Shown: one piece after another, positions 8,310 through 16,450 of the stretch
Numbering within the stretch: position 1 is the stretch's first letter
Layout: each line of letters opens with the position of its first letter
From: Verrucomicrobium spinosum DSM 4136 = JCM 18804
GTDB lineage: Bacteria; Verrucomicrobiota; Verrucomicrobiia; Verrucomicrobiales; Verrucomicrobiaceae
Length of the DNA stretch: 64,000 bases
NCBI RefSeq assembly: GCF_000172155.1
Contig: NZ_ABIZ01000001.1
Span: 5,303,105-5,367,104 of the forward strand
Reading direction: 5' to 3'
Program-made: the position numbers and the translations under genes
The notes under the pieces: generated by a model
The model's input: the letters and a program-made list of their open reading frames with translations, nothing else
Told to the model about the DNA's origin: nothing
The model's database searches: none

Positions 8310-8356
8310 GGACAAGGGTCAGCAGCCAGTTTCTGCTTCTACCCTTGTCCTTTTTT
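8310..8356 (+). terminator. Rho-independent terminator after the copper protein gene
   Basis: GGACAAGGGT pairs with ACCCTTGTCC, with an inner AGCAG/CTGCT stem, followed by six T. It sits 20 nt past the stop codon. Confidence 0.9.
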
Positions 8357-8425
8357 CTGCCCGGTGGCAGGAAAACCCCTGTGGACCTCCCCTTTCCTCC
8401 GTTAAAGAAGCTCCTTCATCACCCT

Positions 8426-8953
8426 ATGAAAACCGCACTCTTCGCCGCTGCCGCCCTCCTCTTCACCGCCGTCACTGCCTCCGTCCAGGCGGAAGACAAG
8501 ACCGTCGCCGTGGGTGACTTCAACTTTACCGTCGCCGCCCCCTGGACCGAAGCCCAGAACACCGGCATGATGACCAAGGCCGTGCTCTCCCACCCTGTGG
8601 AAGGCGGCACTCCCTTGGAGGCCAAGTTTTACCACTTCGGCACCGGCCAAGGCGGTGATGTGGACGCCAATGTGAAACGCTGGATCGGCCAGTTCGAAGG
8701 TACGCCTGAGGTGAAGAAGGAAGATCTGGACTACAGCGGCACCAAGGTGACCCTCGTGACCATCCACGGAACCTACCTCGACGGCCCTCCCTTCGGTGGC
8801 ACCAAAACTCCCCGCGCAGACTACACCATGCTGGGCGCGATCCTGGTGGGGAAAGACGCTCCAGTCTTCATCAAGCTGACCGGTCCCAAAGCAGCCACCG
8901 CAGCCGCCACCGATTCCTTCAAAAATCTCGTCGCCAGCCCGTTCAAGAAGTGA
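8426..8953 (+). CDS. Secreted protein of unknown function
   Basis: 175 residues from ATG 8426, chosen because it starts a clean Sec signal ('MKTALFAAAALLFTAVTASV', cut after VQA near residue 22). The mature part is a small soluble domain with 'WTEAQNTGMMTKAVLSHP', 'AKFYHFGTGQGGDVDANVKR' and 'GTYLDGPPFGGTKTPRADY'. It is Gly/Lys-rich with no Cys and no membrane segment. I recognise the type as a recurring hypothetical exported protein of Planctomycetota and Verrucomicrobiota but cannot give a function. It lies between two terminators and is monocistronic. Confidence 0.8.
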   Translation: MKTALFAAAALLFTAVTASVQAEDKTVAVGDFNFTVAAPWTEAQNTGMMTKAVLSHPVEGGTPLEAKFYHFGTGQGGDVDANVKRWIGQFEGTPEVKKEDLDYSGTKVTLVTIHGTYLDGPPFGGTKTPRADYTMLGAILVGKDAPVFIKLTGPKAATAAATDSFKNLVASPFKK

Positions 8954-8997
8954 GGCTAGTTCCCCGGTGAACTGCACCGGCTTGGACTTAATGCATC

Positions 8998-9027
8998 AAG
9001 AGCCGCCTGTGAGGGCGGCTCTTTTTT
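8998..9027 (+). terminator. Rho-independent terminator
   Basis: AAGAGCCGCC-TGTGAG-GGCGGCTCTTTTTT: a 10-bp stem and T run, 45 nt past the preceding stop codon. Confidence 0.9.
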
Positions 9028-9134
9028 GTTCGCAGCGTTCGCGAAAGGGCGGCATATGAAATTACCAACGGTGCCCGCCTGGTCAGTCGCCGCAGGGAGG
9101 CACGTTCCATCCGCCTGTCCCCAAACTCAGGCAA

Positions 9135-9290
9135 CTACCTCCCAACGAGCAACAGCACTCCCGCAATCAAGGCCAAAATAGGTTTCACGATCTCCGCCTG
9201 CCCCAGCCTCAGCCCGAACAAGGCGCTCACGCCGATGAGGATGAGATAAATGGCGAGAAGGAGGGTACCGATGCTGGTGTTGAGTTTCAT
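9135..9290 (-). CDS. 51-residue membrane protein
   Basis: ATG 9290 to TAG at 9135-9137 gives 51 residues. It starts 'MKLNTSIGTLLLAIYLILIG' and continues with 'VSALFGLRLGQAEIVKPILA' and a second hydrophobic stretch ending in VGR. Two transmembrane helices separated by a short polar turn (GLRLGQAEIVK) are clear. It sits alone, convergent with the secreted protein before it. Small two-helix proteins starting this way recur in Gram-negative genomes without a known role. The longer alternative frame on this strand has no protein-like features. Confidence 0.7.
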   Translation of the reverse strand: MKLNTSIGTLLLAIYLILIGVSALFGLRLGQAEIVKPILALIAGVLLLVGR

Positions 9291-9557
9291 GGATTTCAAT
9301 TAGGAGGATGAGTTGCTGCTGAATCGCAGATCGCCGGTGTTTGCGTGCATGCCATGCCAAAAGGCGAAATCTGAAGCGCTTCCTGTTCAATCTGTGTGGG
9401 TTGCCTTATACAGGGGGCATTCACGTAGGAGGATCAGGAGTCGCCGGACTCCTCCCTCGATACCATTCGCAAGAAAATTGCAAAATCCCGCTTGAGGATT
9501 TGACGCGAGGATGGAGGCTCTGCGCCTCCTGCCCCCCGGGGCACCCATCCTCTCATT

Positions 9558-10157
9558 ATGATCGAAATCCTTCTCTGGTGCCTTGCCGGCTTTGTCGCCA
9601 ATTTTGCCTTCGCATCCTTTTTTGAATGGTACTTGCACAAGTACGTCATGCACCGCCCGGTTGGAAAGTTCCGCTATGCCTTTGAGGCCCATGCGATCGT
9701 CCACCATCACATTTTCAAGGCGGACCACACCTACCATCTGGTAAATGAGAAGGACAAGGAGAAGATCCCCATGGAGTGGTGGAACGGCCCCGTACTGATC
9801 CTGCTCTGCTCCCTGCCCACCACGCTCAGCGCCCTGGCGTTCGGCATCTGGCCTCTGGCCTTGGGCGGCGTGCTCGCCGCAGGTGCATACTACGGCATTT
9901 ATGAATATCTTCACTGGTGCATGCACCTGCCGAAGAACCGCCGTGTGGAAAAGCCCTGGATCTTTCAGCGCCTGAACGGCCACCACCTGCTGCACCACCG
10001 CTACATGCACAAGAACTTCAACGTGGTGTTCCCTCTCGCAGACCTCGTCCTCGGCACTCTGATGCTGCGCGCCAAAACCCACTTCGCCCAGGCACGTGGC
10101 CCCTCCGTCCCAGACGTGCAGCCCAAGCAGGCCACTGGCACCATGGCCGCCGCGTAA
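9558..10157 (+). CDS. Fatty-acid-hydroxylase-superfamily membrane enzyme
   Basis: 199 residues. Histidine boxes typical of the diiron integral-membrane hydroxylase/desaturase superfamily are present: 'HKYVMHR' (about 28-33), 'HAIVHHHIFKADHTYH' (about 45-60), 'HWCMH' and 'HHLLHHRYMHKNFN' (about 140-153). Hydrophobic helices lie at about 3-22, 78-98 and 100-118. The superfamily includes sterol desaturases, carotenoid and fatty-acid hydroxylases acting on lipids in the membrane with O2. The exact lipid substrate is unknown. A terminator 29 nt downstream closes a single-gene transcript. Confidence 0.88.
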   Translation: MIEILLWCLAGFVANFAFASFFEWYLHKYVMHRPVGKFRYAFEAHAIVHHHIFKADHTYHLVNEKDKEKIPMEWWNGPVLILLCSLPTTLSALAFGIWPLALGGVLAAGAYYGIYEYLHWCMHLPKNRRVEKPWIFQRLNGHHLLHHRYMHKNFNVVFPLADLVLGTLMLRAKTHFAQARGPSVPDVQPKQATGTMAAA

Positions 10158-10185
10158 AAGTTTGCCTCGCACCTCGAATTCAAAC

Positions 10186-10219
10186 AAAAAGCCCGCTGGA
10201 ATATTCCAGCGGGCTTTTT
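10186..10219. terminator. Rho-independent terminator
   Basis: AAAAAGCCCGCTGGAAT-ATTCCAGCGGGCTTTTT: perfect inverted repeat with A and T runs, so it can work in both directions between the convergent hydroxylase and phosphodiesterase genes. Confidence 0.93.
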
Positions 10220-10274
10220 GTTTTTGGGGGAAAGAGTCACTTCCTCCCCACCTGAATCCATCTTGTTTATCTGC

Positions 10275-10299
10275 CCTAAATCTTGCTAATCCTGTCTAG
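10275..10299 (-). repeat. ACAGGATT-type short repeat remnant
   Basis: Read on the minus strand this is CTAGACAGGATTAGCAAGAT, a version of the GACAGGATTNACAAGATTT motif that also occurs at 36975-36995 and in fuller form on both sides of the Fic gene (44552-44592, 46151-46190). Confidence 0.55.
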
Positions 10300-10307
10300 A
10301 AGGCCGC

Positions 10308-11117
10308 CTACTTCCCCAGCGCATTTTCTCTCAGGTACGCCGGGCGGTCCGTTGTGATCGCATCCACCCCCGCCTTCACGTGGCGCTTGGCGACCTCCGG
10401 ATCATCCACGGTCCAGGTGATGAGCTTCAGTCCCTGCTCCTTCAGGCCTTTCACAAAGGCCTCATCAATCGGCCAGCCATGATGGAGGTCCAGACCATCC
10501 AGTTTGACGGCCTTGGCCTTTTCCACGAACTCTGACAGCTCGGGCAGATTGCCTGTCTCTTTGTCCTTCTTGTAGCTGGCCAGCAGATAGTGCTCCACCT
10601 CAGGGAAGAGGGGCTTGGAGAGCTTCATGACCTCGTAGTTGAAGGAAATGATGACCAGTTGCTTCGGGTACAGCGGAGACGCCTTGATGACCTTTGCCAG
10701 TTCCGGCAGGATCTCGGGGCCGCATTTGATCTCCAGCACCATCTTCTTCCCCGCCGGGGTCGCTTCAAAGATAGACTCCAGGGTGGGAATCTTCTCCCCG
10801 GCGAACTTGGGATCCTTCCAGCTTCCCACATCCAGCTTCTGCAGTTCCTCCCACGTCTGATCAGCGATCTTCCTGTCCACACCTCCAATGCGCTTGGTGG
10901 TGCCGTCATGCATGACCACGAGGTGCCCGTCTTTGGAGAACCAGAGATCGAGTTCGGCACCATCGGCCCCCTGTTTCCAGGCCTCTTTCATGGCAGACAG
11001 GGTGTTTTCAGGGGCGTCGTGGGAGGCCCCGCGGTGCCCGACGATCTCGGTGGCACAGAGGGGCAACGCCAGACTGGCGGCCAGCAATGGAAGCAGGCGA
11101 TTGAACGTGAACATCAT
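10308..11117 (-). CDS. Glycerophosphodiester phosphodiesterase, exported
   Basis: 269 residues from ATG 11117; this start begins a signal peptide ('MMFTFNRLLPLLAASLALPL', cut near CATE). The GDPD TIM barrel follows: 'IVGHRGASHDAPENT' with the catalytic His and the Glu that binds metal, 'GADGAELDLWFSKDGHLVVM', 'HDGTTKR' and later 'VLEIKCG', 'LDGLDLHH' and 'ITWTVDD'. It hydrolyses deacylated phospholipids to glycerol-3-phosphate and an alcohol in the periplasm. Convergent with the hydroxylase gene, divergent from uup with about 100 bp between. Confidence 0.94.
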   Translation of the reverse strand: MMFTFNRLLPLLAASLALPLCATEIVGHRGASHDAPENTLSAMKEAWKQGADGAELDLWFSKDGHLVVMHDGTTKRIGGVDRKIADQTWEELQKLDVGSWKDPKFAGEKIPTLESIFEATPAGKKMVLEIKCGPEILPELAKVIKASPLYPKQLVIISFNYEVMKLSKPLFPEVEHYLLASYKKDKETGNLPELSEFVEKAKAVKLDGLDLHHGWPIDEAFVKGLKEQGLKLITWTVDDPEVAKRHVKAGVDAITTDRPAYLRENALGK

Positions 11118-11221
11118 AGCGAGCAGAACGGGCCACGGGCACGCCATCCTTTCAAGAGACATTGCGTGACATCCTGTCCGCACTGGACACCCGCCCCGGA
11201 GCAGGGTCTATTGCCCACCCC

Positions 11222-13129
11222 ATGAGCGCCGTTGTCCCTGCCCTGATCTCCGCCACTGATCTGTTCCTGTCCTACGGACAGCAGCACCTGCTTGAGGGTG
11301 TGACCTTGGCAGTAGCTCCAGGGGAGAAGGTGGGCCTCGTGGGCCGCAACGGCTGCGGCAAAACAAGCCTGCTCAAGATTCTGGCAGAAGCACACCAGGC
11401 CGACAGCGGCATCATCTCCCGCAGACGCGGTCTGCGTGTGGGCTACCTCCCCCAGGAGTTCGTGCTCGACGGCACCAAGACCGTCAGAGAGAACATTGAG
11501 TCTGGTGTGGCCGATCTCATGGGCTGGCTCCAGCGCTATGAAACAGGGGATGGCAGCGAAGCCGAGCTGGCGGAATTGCACCATCTCATCGAGGCAGCCG
11601 ATGGCTGGAATCTGGAAGCCCGCATCAAGGCCGATGCCACCGCCCTGGATGTCCCTCCGCTGGATGCGCCGGTCGGCCCCCTTTCAGGTGGGGAGAAGCG
11701 TCGTGTGGCCTTGTGTCGGGCGCTAGTTACCCAGCCGGATCTCCTGCTGCTGGATGAGCCGACCAACCACCTGGATGCCGAGTCCATCCGCTGGCTGGAA
11801 GACTACCTGCGCACCTTCGCAGGTGCCGTCATCTTCGTCACGCACGACCGCTATTTCCTCGATGTCATCGCCACCCGCATCATCGAAATTTTCGACGGCA
11901 AGGCTTATTCCCATCCGGGAAACTACACCGCCTATCTGGAGTCCAAGGCCTTGCGGCAGGAGATCTCCGAGCAGACGGAGCGCCGACGCCAGCGCTTCCT
12001 GAAGGTGGAGCTGGCCTGGGTGCGGTCCGGGGTCAAGGCCCGCGGCACGAAGTCCCGCCATCGCATGGACCAGTACTACTCCATCGCCGGGCAGGACGCC
12101 CCGGTGGAGGAGCGCGAGATGGATGTGCTCATCCCCCCTGCGCCGGAGATGGGAAACATCGGCGTGGATCTGCTCAATGCATCCGCCCGCGTGGGTGAGG
12201 GCGACGAGGCGCGCTGGCTCTTCCGTCACCTGACCATGTCCCTGAAACCCGGGCAGTGCACCGGTGTGGTGGGCCGCAATGGTGTGGGCAAAACCACCCT
12301 GCTGCGCCTGTGTCTGGGTGAACGCCAGCCGGATGAGGGAACCGTCACCATCGGCAAGAAAGTCACCTTCAACTACATTGACCAGAACCGCATGCAGCTC
12401 GACGGCAGCAAGACTGTCATCGAGGAAATTGCAGACATGGATGAGACCGTCTCCTTCGGCGGGCAGAAGATGGGAGTGCGCACCTACCTGCGCCGTTTCC
12501 TCTTCAACGATGACCGGCTGCGGGAGCGCATTGACCTCATGTCCGGCGGTGAACGCGCCCGGCTCATGCTGGCCAAGGTGCTGAAGCGTGGCGGCAACAT
12601 CGTCGTGCTGGATGAGCCCACCAACGACCTCGACCTGCCCAGCCTGCGCATGCTGGAGGAGGCCCTCGTGGACTTCGAAGGCAGTGTGCTCGTGGTGAGC
12701 CACGACCGCTATTTCCTCGACCGCGTGTGCGACCAGATCGTCGCCTTTGAAAACGGCGGCGTGTTTGTCCAGCCTGGGAACTACTCGTACTATCTGGAGA
12801 AGAAAAAAGAACGCGACCTCCTCGCCCGGCCCTCGTGGGCAGAGCCGGGCAAAGCCGCCCGGAAGCCCGCTGCGCCCGCTGCCGCCAAACCTCGCAAGCT
12901 CACCTACAAGGAGCAGAAGGAGCTGGAAGGCATGGAAGCCCTCATCATGGAGGCGGAAGGCAAGGTCGAGGAGCTGGACCGGACACTCAACGATCCTGAA
13001 TTCTTCGTGAACCGCTCACTGGAGGCTCCCGCCAAGATTGAGGCCCTGGAAAAGGCCCGGGTAGAAGTCGCCCGTCTCTATGCGCGCTGGGAGGAACTGG
13101 AGCAGGTCCAGCAGGCAGCGACAGCTTGA
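11222..13129 (+). CDS. uup: ABC-F family ATPase Uup
   Basis: 635 residues from ATG 11222 ('MSAVVPALISATDLFLSYGQ'). Two ABC domains are fused without membrane segments. The first has Walker A 'GRNGCGKTS', signature 'LSGGEKRR' and Walker B 'LLLLDEPTNHLD'; the second has 'GRNGVGKTT', 'MSGGERAR' and 'VVLDEPTNDLD'. The linker between them is charged and helical. After an Ala/Pro/Lys tether, the last 80 residues form the coiled-coil C-terminal domain that defines Uup ('LTYKEQKELEGMEALI...'). ABC-F proteins act on ribosomes; Uup is also tied to transposon excision and replication-restart phenotypes in E. coli. Monocistronic. Confidence 0.93.
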   Translation: MSAVVPALISATDLFLSYGQQHLLEGVTLAVAPGEKVGLVGRNGCGKTSLLKILAEAHQADSGIISRRRGLRVGYLPQEFVLDGTKTVRENIESGVADLMGWLQRYETGDGSEAELAELHHLIEAADGWNLEARIKADATALDVPPLDAPVGPLSGGEKRRVALCRALVTQPDLLLLDEPTNHLDAESIRWLEDYLRTFAGAVIFVTHDRYFLDVIATRIIEIFDGKAYSHPGNYTAYLESKALRQEISEQTERRRQRFLKVELAWVRSGVKARGTKSRHRMDQYYSIAGQDAPVEEREMDVLIPPAPEMGNIGVDLLNASARVGEGDEARWLFRHLTMSLKPGQCTGVVGRNGVGKTTLLRLCLGERQPDEGTVTIGKKVTFNYIDQNRMQLDGSKTVIEEIADMDETVSFGGQKMGVRTYLRRFLFNDDRLRERIDLMSGGERARLMLAKVLKRGGNIVVLDEPTNDLDLPSLRMLEEALVDFEGSVLVVSHDRYFLDRVCDQIVAFENGGVFVQPGNYSYYLEKKKERDLLARPSWAEPGKAARKPAAPAAAKPRKLTYKEQKELEGMEALIMEAEGKVEELDRTLNDPEFFVNRSLEAPAKIEALEKARVEVARLYARWEELEQVQQAATA

Positions 13130-13447
13130 CCTTCTGCCCCACGGGCTCAATCGACGATAGTCCAAGGAGCGGCGGTTTGTGCCTCAAGCACAACCGCCGA
13201 GTGTGAGCAGCGCCTTGGATCGCCAGATGAGCCGATTTAAGCATCTCCTCATGGCAACCTCCAAGCGTGTTGCCAACTTGCCGATTGCCAATCGGCGGCA
13301 CAGCAGGTTGCCAATCGGAGCTACTCGTCGCGTTTCCGCACGATGCGTTGAACAAAAATCGTGCTCTCGTCGTCTCATCGTCACCGGAAGCACAGGTGGA
13401 AGCGAAGGATTGACATTCTCCGCTCCCTGTCGCTAACTGTCCCAGTC
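13130..13447. other. Non-coding region with a hairpin repeat upstream of the metal-efflux operon
   Basis: Holds the hairpin repeat at 13162-13201, then direct TTGCCAATCGG copies and a GCCGATT-GCC-AATCGGC inverted repeat at about 13280-13297. No gene is supported. The promoter of the metal operon should lie in its right part, but no clear -35/-10 pair was found. Confidence 0.5.
13162..13201 (+). repeat. Dispersed hairpin element, copy 1
   Basis: CCAAGGAGCGGCGGTTTGTGC, a short loop, then GCACAACCGCCGAG. Related copies lie at 22301-22340 (opposite strand) and, in decayed form, at 22172-22210. The 22301 copy has A-T where this one has G-C inside the stem, which keeps the pairing. Confidence 0.8.
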
Positions 13448-13888
13448 GTGAACAAGTCCCTCACCAACTTCTGCATCCTCTTCCTCGCGTTCATCGCGGT
13501 GGGCTGGGCGCAAGTGGCAGGGCTTAATCACCACTACGTATGCGTCTGCACCGGGGAACCAGTGGAAGTGGCTTCTGACCACTGCCACGCCCATGGGAGC
13601 CAGGTGGTCACGGATGAAGAAGGCAGCCACGACGAACATGCCGACCATCATGACTCCCAGCCACACACTCCGCTGAAAAAGGAGTTCAAGGCACAGAACA
13701 AGACCACCGCCACAGTCACGATCCAGGCCCCGGCCCCCGTGATGCTGATAGACCTGCCCGACTTTGCGCGGCCTTTCATTCCCCTTTTGATCGCAGAAGA
13801 TCAAATCGACTCACGTCCGCCTCATCATCTGGCGGAGAGTCCCCCGGCGGCACTCCAGGTCAAGGAGTGCGTCGTCCTGCTCGTTTGA
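13448..13888 (+). CDS. His-rich exported protein at the head of the metal-efflux operon
   Basis: 146 residues if started at GTG 13448 ('MNKSLTNFCILFLAFIAVGW'), which gives a proper signal peptide; an in-frame ATG at 13361 adds a basic tail that fits poorly. After the signal come 'NHHYVCVCTGEPVE', 'DHCHAHGS' and a His/Asp/Glu-rich stretch 'SHDEHADHHDSQPH' at about 65-80, which should bind transition metals. The C-terminal half is unremarkable. It lies 93 bp upstream of the CzcC-like gene on the same strand. A periplasmic metal buffer or sensor for the pump is the simplest reading, but I recognise no named family. Confidence 0.65.
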   Translation: MNKSLTNFCILFLAFIAVGWAQVAGLNHHYVCVCTGEPVEVASDHCHAHGSQVVTDEEGSHDEHADHHDSQPHTPLKKEFKAQNKTTATVTIQAPAPVMLIDLPDFARPFIPLLIAEDQIDSRPPHHLAESPPAALQVKECVVLLV

Positions 13889-13981
13889 GCCGGAACGTGG
13901 TGGTGATCATACCACCTGTTTTAGCAATAGAATCTGCGCGGCTTCGTCATGCTCGCGCATCACCTCCTTCATGCACCCGTC

Positions 13982-15238
13982 ATGCAACCACGTTCCTTTC
14001 TTACTCCTCTGCTTTTTTCCACCCTTTTGCTGTCCGCCGCCTCGTTGAAGGCCGATGTCCAGCTCTCGATCAACAGCGCCCCCTCCTACGCGCTCAAACA
14101 CAATCCTGATTTGGCAGCCGCGCGGATGCGCATCGTCGAGGCCCAGGGACGCCTTCACCAGGCAGGCCGGCTCTCCAATCCCGAACTGGAGTTTGACTAC
14201 AACAAGAACCCGCGGAGCTCCGAGCGAAACGTCGGGGTCGCCTTCAATCAGAAATTCCCCCTCACCGCCCGCCTCAGTCAGGAGAAGACCCTGAGCCGCC
14301 AGCAACTGGCGCAAGCTGAGGCAGAGGTGCGAAATGAAGAGCGCAAACTCATCGCTGAGGTCAACGCCGCGGCCATCAAACTTCTGGTGGCCAACCAAAA
14401 GACGGCCCTGGTGGAAGCGCAACTGAAGCTCTCCAACGCTCTGGTGGAGGTGGTGGAGAAGCGTACTCAAGCGGGTGAAGTCGCAGCGAGCGACGCCGCC
14501 CAGCTGGCCATCGACAACCAGAACCGGCTGCTGGAACTCCAGCAGATCACCGGACAAAAAGCGGTCCTCTTGAATGAACTCAAGCCCCTGCTGGGCGTGA
14601 GTGCGCCCGATGGCCTGACGCTCACCGGCTCCCTCCCCGCCATCACGGGTACCGCGAAAGGCATCGACGTGCAGGGTCGTCCCGATCTGGACTCCTCCCG
14701 GATCGCCCAATCCGTCGCCCAGAGCGAGGTGGAACTCGCCAAGTCATCCCGCTGGGAAGACATCGGCGTAGGTCTGACCGTCGAGCATGAGAAGAGCGAG
14801 GACGCTCCCGAAGGCATCCGCGGCGACAGCTTCGTCGGCTTCCGCATCAGCCTGCCCCTCCCCCTCTGGAACAAGCAGAAAGGATTGATCGCCGAGAAGA
14901 AGGCCGCCCAGCAGCGCGCCATCCTCGAAACCAAGGCACTCGAGTCCCGCATCCAGAGTGAGGCCGCCGCCGCCCGCGCCGAGATGGCAGCCAGCGCCCG
15001 TCTCTACAAAGAGACCAGGACCAAGCTCCTGCCCACCATCGAGCGACACTCCCAGACCATCGAGAAGGCCTACAGTGTCGGTGAGGCAGACGCCATGGCG
15101 CTCCTGCGATCCAGAGAACAGAAGCTGCATGCGGAAACGGTCGCCCTTGATGCCCTGCAAAGCTACCACCTGGCCCGGGCGCGGCATGAGGCCGCCACCG
15201 CCACCCAGCCCGCCCTTCGCAACCACAGCGGAAAATAA
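13982..15238 (+). CDS. czcC: TolC-family outer-membrane factor of a metal RND pump (CzcC-like)
   Basis: 418 residues from ATG 13982 ('MQPRSFLTPLLFSTLLLSAA'), which opens a Sec signal. Long amphipathic helices in two repeats follow, typical of OEP/TolC proteins: 'ALKHNPDLAAARMRIVEAQG', 'LEFDYNKNP', 'ARLSQEKTLSRQQLAQAEAE' in the first half and 'RPDLDSSRIAQSVAQSEVEL' and 'LYKETRTKLLPTIERHSQTI' in the second. It forms the outer-membrane exit duct for the CzcB-CzcA pump encoded next. Spacing to czcB is 33 bp, so the genes are cotranscribed. The metal is not shown by this component. Gene symbol is by analogy. Confidence 0.88.
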   Translation: MQPRSFLTPLLFSTLLLSAASLKADVQLSINSAPSYALKHNPDLAAARMRIVEAQGRLHQAGRLSNPELEFDYNKNPRSSERNVGVAFNQKFPLTARLSQEKTLSRQQLAQAEAEVRNEERKLIAEVNAAAIKLLVANQKTALVEAQLKLSNALVEVVEKRTQAGEVAASDAAQLAIDNQNRLLELQQITGQKAVLLNELKPLLGVSAPDGLTLTGSLPAITGTAKGIDVQGRPDLDSSRIAQSVAQSEVELAKSSRWEDIGVGLTVEHEKSEDAPEGIRGDSFVGFRISLPLPLWNKQKGLIAEKKAAQQRAILETKALESRIQSEAAAARAEMAASARLYKETRTKLLPTIERHSQTIEKAYSVGEADAMALLRSREQKLHAETVALDALQSYHLARARHEAATATQPALRNHSGK

Positions 15239-15271
15239 TTTCCTCGTTCCCCACTCCATTTCTTTCGTTAC

Positions 15272-16441
15272 ATGACACCATCTACTTTTACCGCCGCCTG
15301 GCGCGGCATGAGGCTGCTACTGCTCACGGCCTGTCTGGTGCTGCTGCACGACTATCCTGCCCACGCCGCAGAAGGCGGCGGCAACCGCAAGGACAGCACC
15401 ATCATTCTGGACGAGACCCGGATCAAAAACCTGGGCCTTGAACTGGCGGAGACCGAGGAAACAGAATTCGAGGAAACGATCTTCGCCCTGGGCGGCATTG
15501 AGGTGCTGCCGGGCAAGAAAGCCGTGGTGAGCAGCCGCATCCCCGGACGTGCCTTCTCTGTGCTGGCGCTGCCAGACCAGGAAGTGGACGAGGGCGAGGA
15601 GCTGATGTGGGTGGAGAGCCGCCAACCCGGAGATCCCCCGCCCACCGTGCGTCTGGAGGCCCCCATCGCGGGCACCATTGCCAAGGTGGCCATCGCCCAA
15701 GGCCAGCCCATCAGTCCGGACCAGTCGCTCATCGAGATCGTGGACGTCACCCAAGTGGAGGCGGCCGCCCGGGTGCCGGAGCATCTGGCAGGCAGGCTCG
15801 CCAAGGAGCAACACGCCCGCATCCGCATCGCCGCCTACCCGGACAAAGTGTTCGAGGCCCAGCTCAACCACCTTGGTGCCTATGCGGATGAGACCGCAGG
15901 CACCGTGGAAGCCGCGTTTCACGTGCCCAATCCCGACAAGCTGCTGCGCCCCGGCATGCGGGCGGAGTTCAGCATCGTCACCAGCAAGCGAGATGCCGTT
16001 CTCTCCATCCCCCGCTCGGCCCTGCAGGGCGACGCCGGGGAGCGGTATGTCTTCATCGCAGACTATGAACTGGAGCACGCTTTTGTGAAGACACCGGTGC
16101 AGATCGGTGCCCAAAACGATGATCGCGTGGAGATTCTGAGCGGTCTGCTGCCAGGTGACCAGGTGGTGACCAAGGGAGCCTATGCCCTGAGCTTCGCTGG
16201 AGCTGGCAGCGTTTCACTGCGTGAAGCGCTCGATGCCGCCCACGGGCACCCTCACAATGAGGACGGCACGGAGATGACCAAGGAGCAGATTGCGGCAGGC
16301 GGCAAAGGCGGCCACGATCATGACCATGATGATGGTGGCAAAGGCGGATGGACCCGCCTGACCACCTTCTTCGCCGGGACCAGTGCGCTGCTCTTTTGCA
16401 TGCTCGCGCTAAGTTTCATCTTCCGCAAACGCAGCCTGTAA
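15272..16441 (+). CDS. czcB: RND periplasmic adaptor (CzcB-like) with a His-rich tail and C-terminal membrane helix
   Basis: 389 residues. After a signal peptide (about 12-30) come a beta-barrel part, a biotinyl-lipoyl-like domain ('VRLEAPIAGTIAKVAIAQGQ', about 125-145, 'DQSLIEIVDVTQVEAAARVP') and the membrane-proximal domain ending in 'GLLPGDQVVTKGAYAL'. There is almost no coiled-coil hairpin between lipoyl halves. The C-terminus is unusual: 'HGHPHNEDGTEMTKEQ', then 'GGHDHDHDDGGKGG' and a 20-residue hydrophobic helix followed by RKR. So the adaptor carries a metal-binding patch and a second membrane anchor. It couples CzcA to CzcC; the CzcA start codon follows after 9 bp. Confidence 0.88.
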   Translation: MTPSTFTAAWRGMRLLLLTACLVLLHDYPAHAAEGGGNRKDSTIILDETRIKNLGLELAETEETEFEETIFALGGIEVLPGKKAVVSSRIPGRAFSVLALPDQEVDEGEELMWVESRQPGDPPPTVRLEAPIAGTIAKVAIAQGQPISPDQSLIEIVDVTQVEAAARVPEHLAGRLAKEQHARIRIAAYPDKVFEAQLNHLGAYADETAGTVEAAFHVPNPDKLLRPGMRAEFSIVTSKRDAVLSIPRSALQGDAGERYVFIADYELEHAFVKTPVQIGAQNDDRVEILSGLLPGDQVVTKGAYALSFAGAGSVSLREALDAAHGHPHNEDGTEMTKEQIAAGGKGGHDHDHDDGGKGGWTRLTTFFAGTSALLFCMLALSFIFRKRSL

Positions 16442-16450
16442 GCCCCGGCC

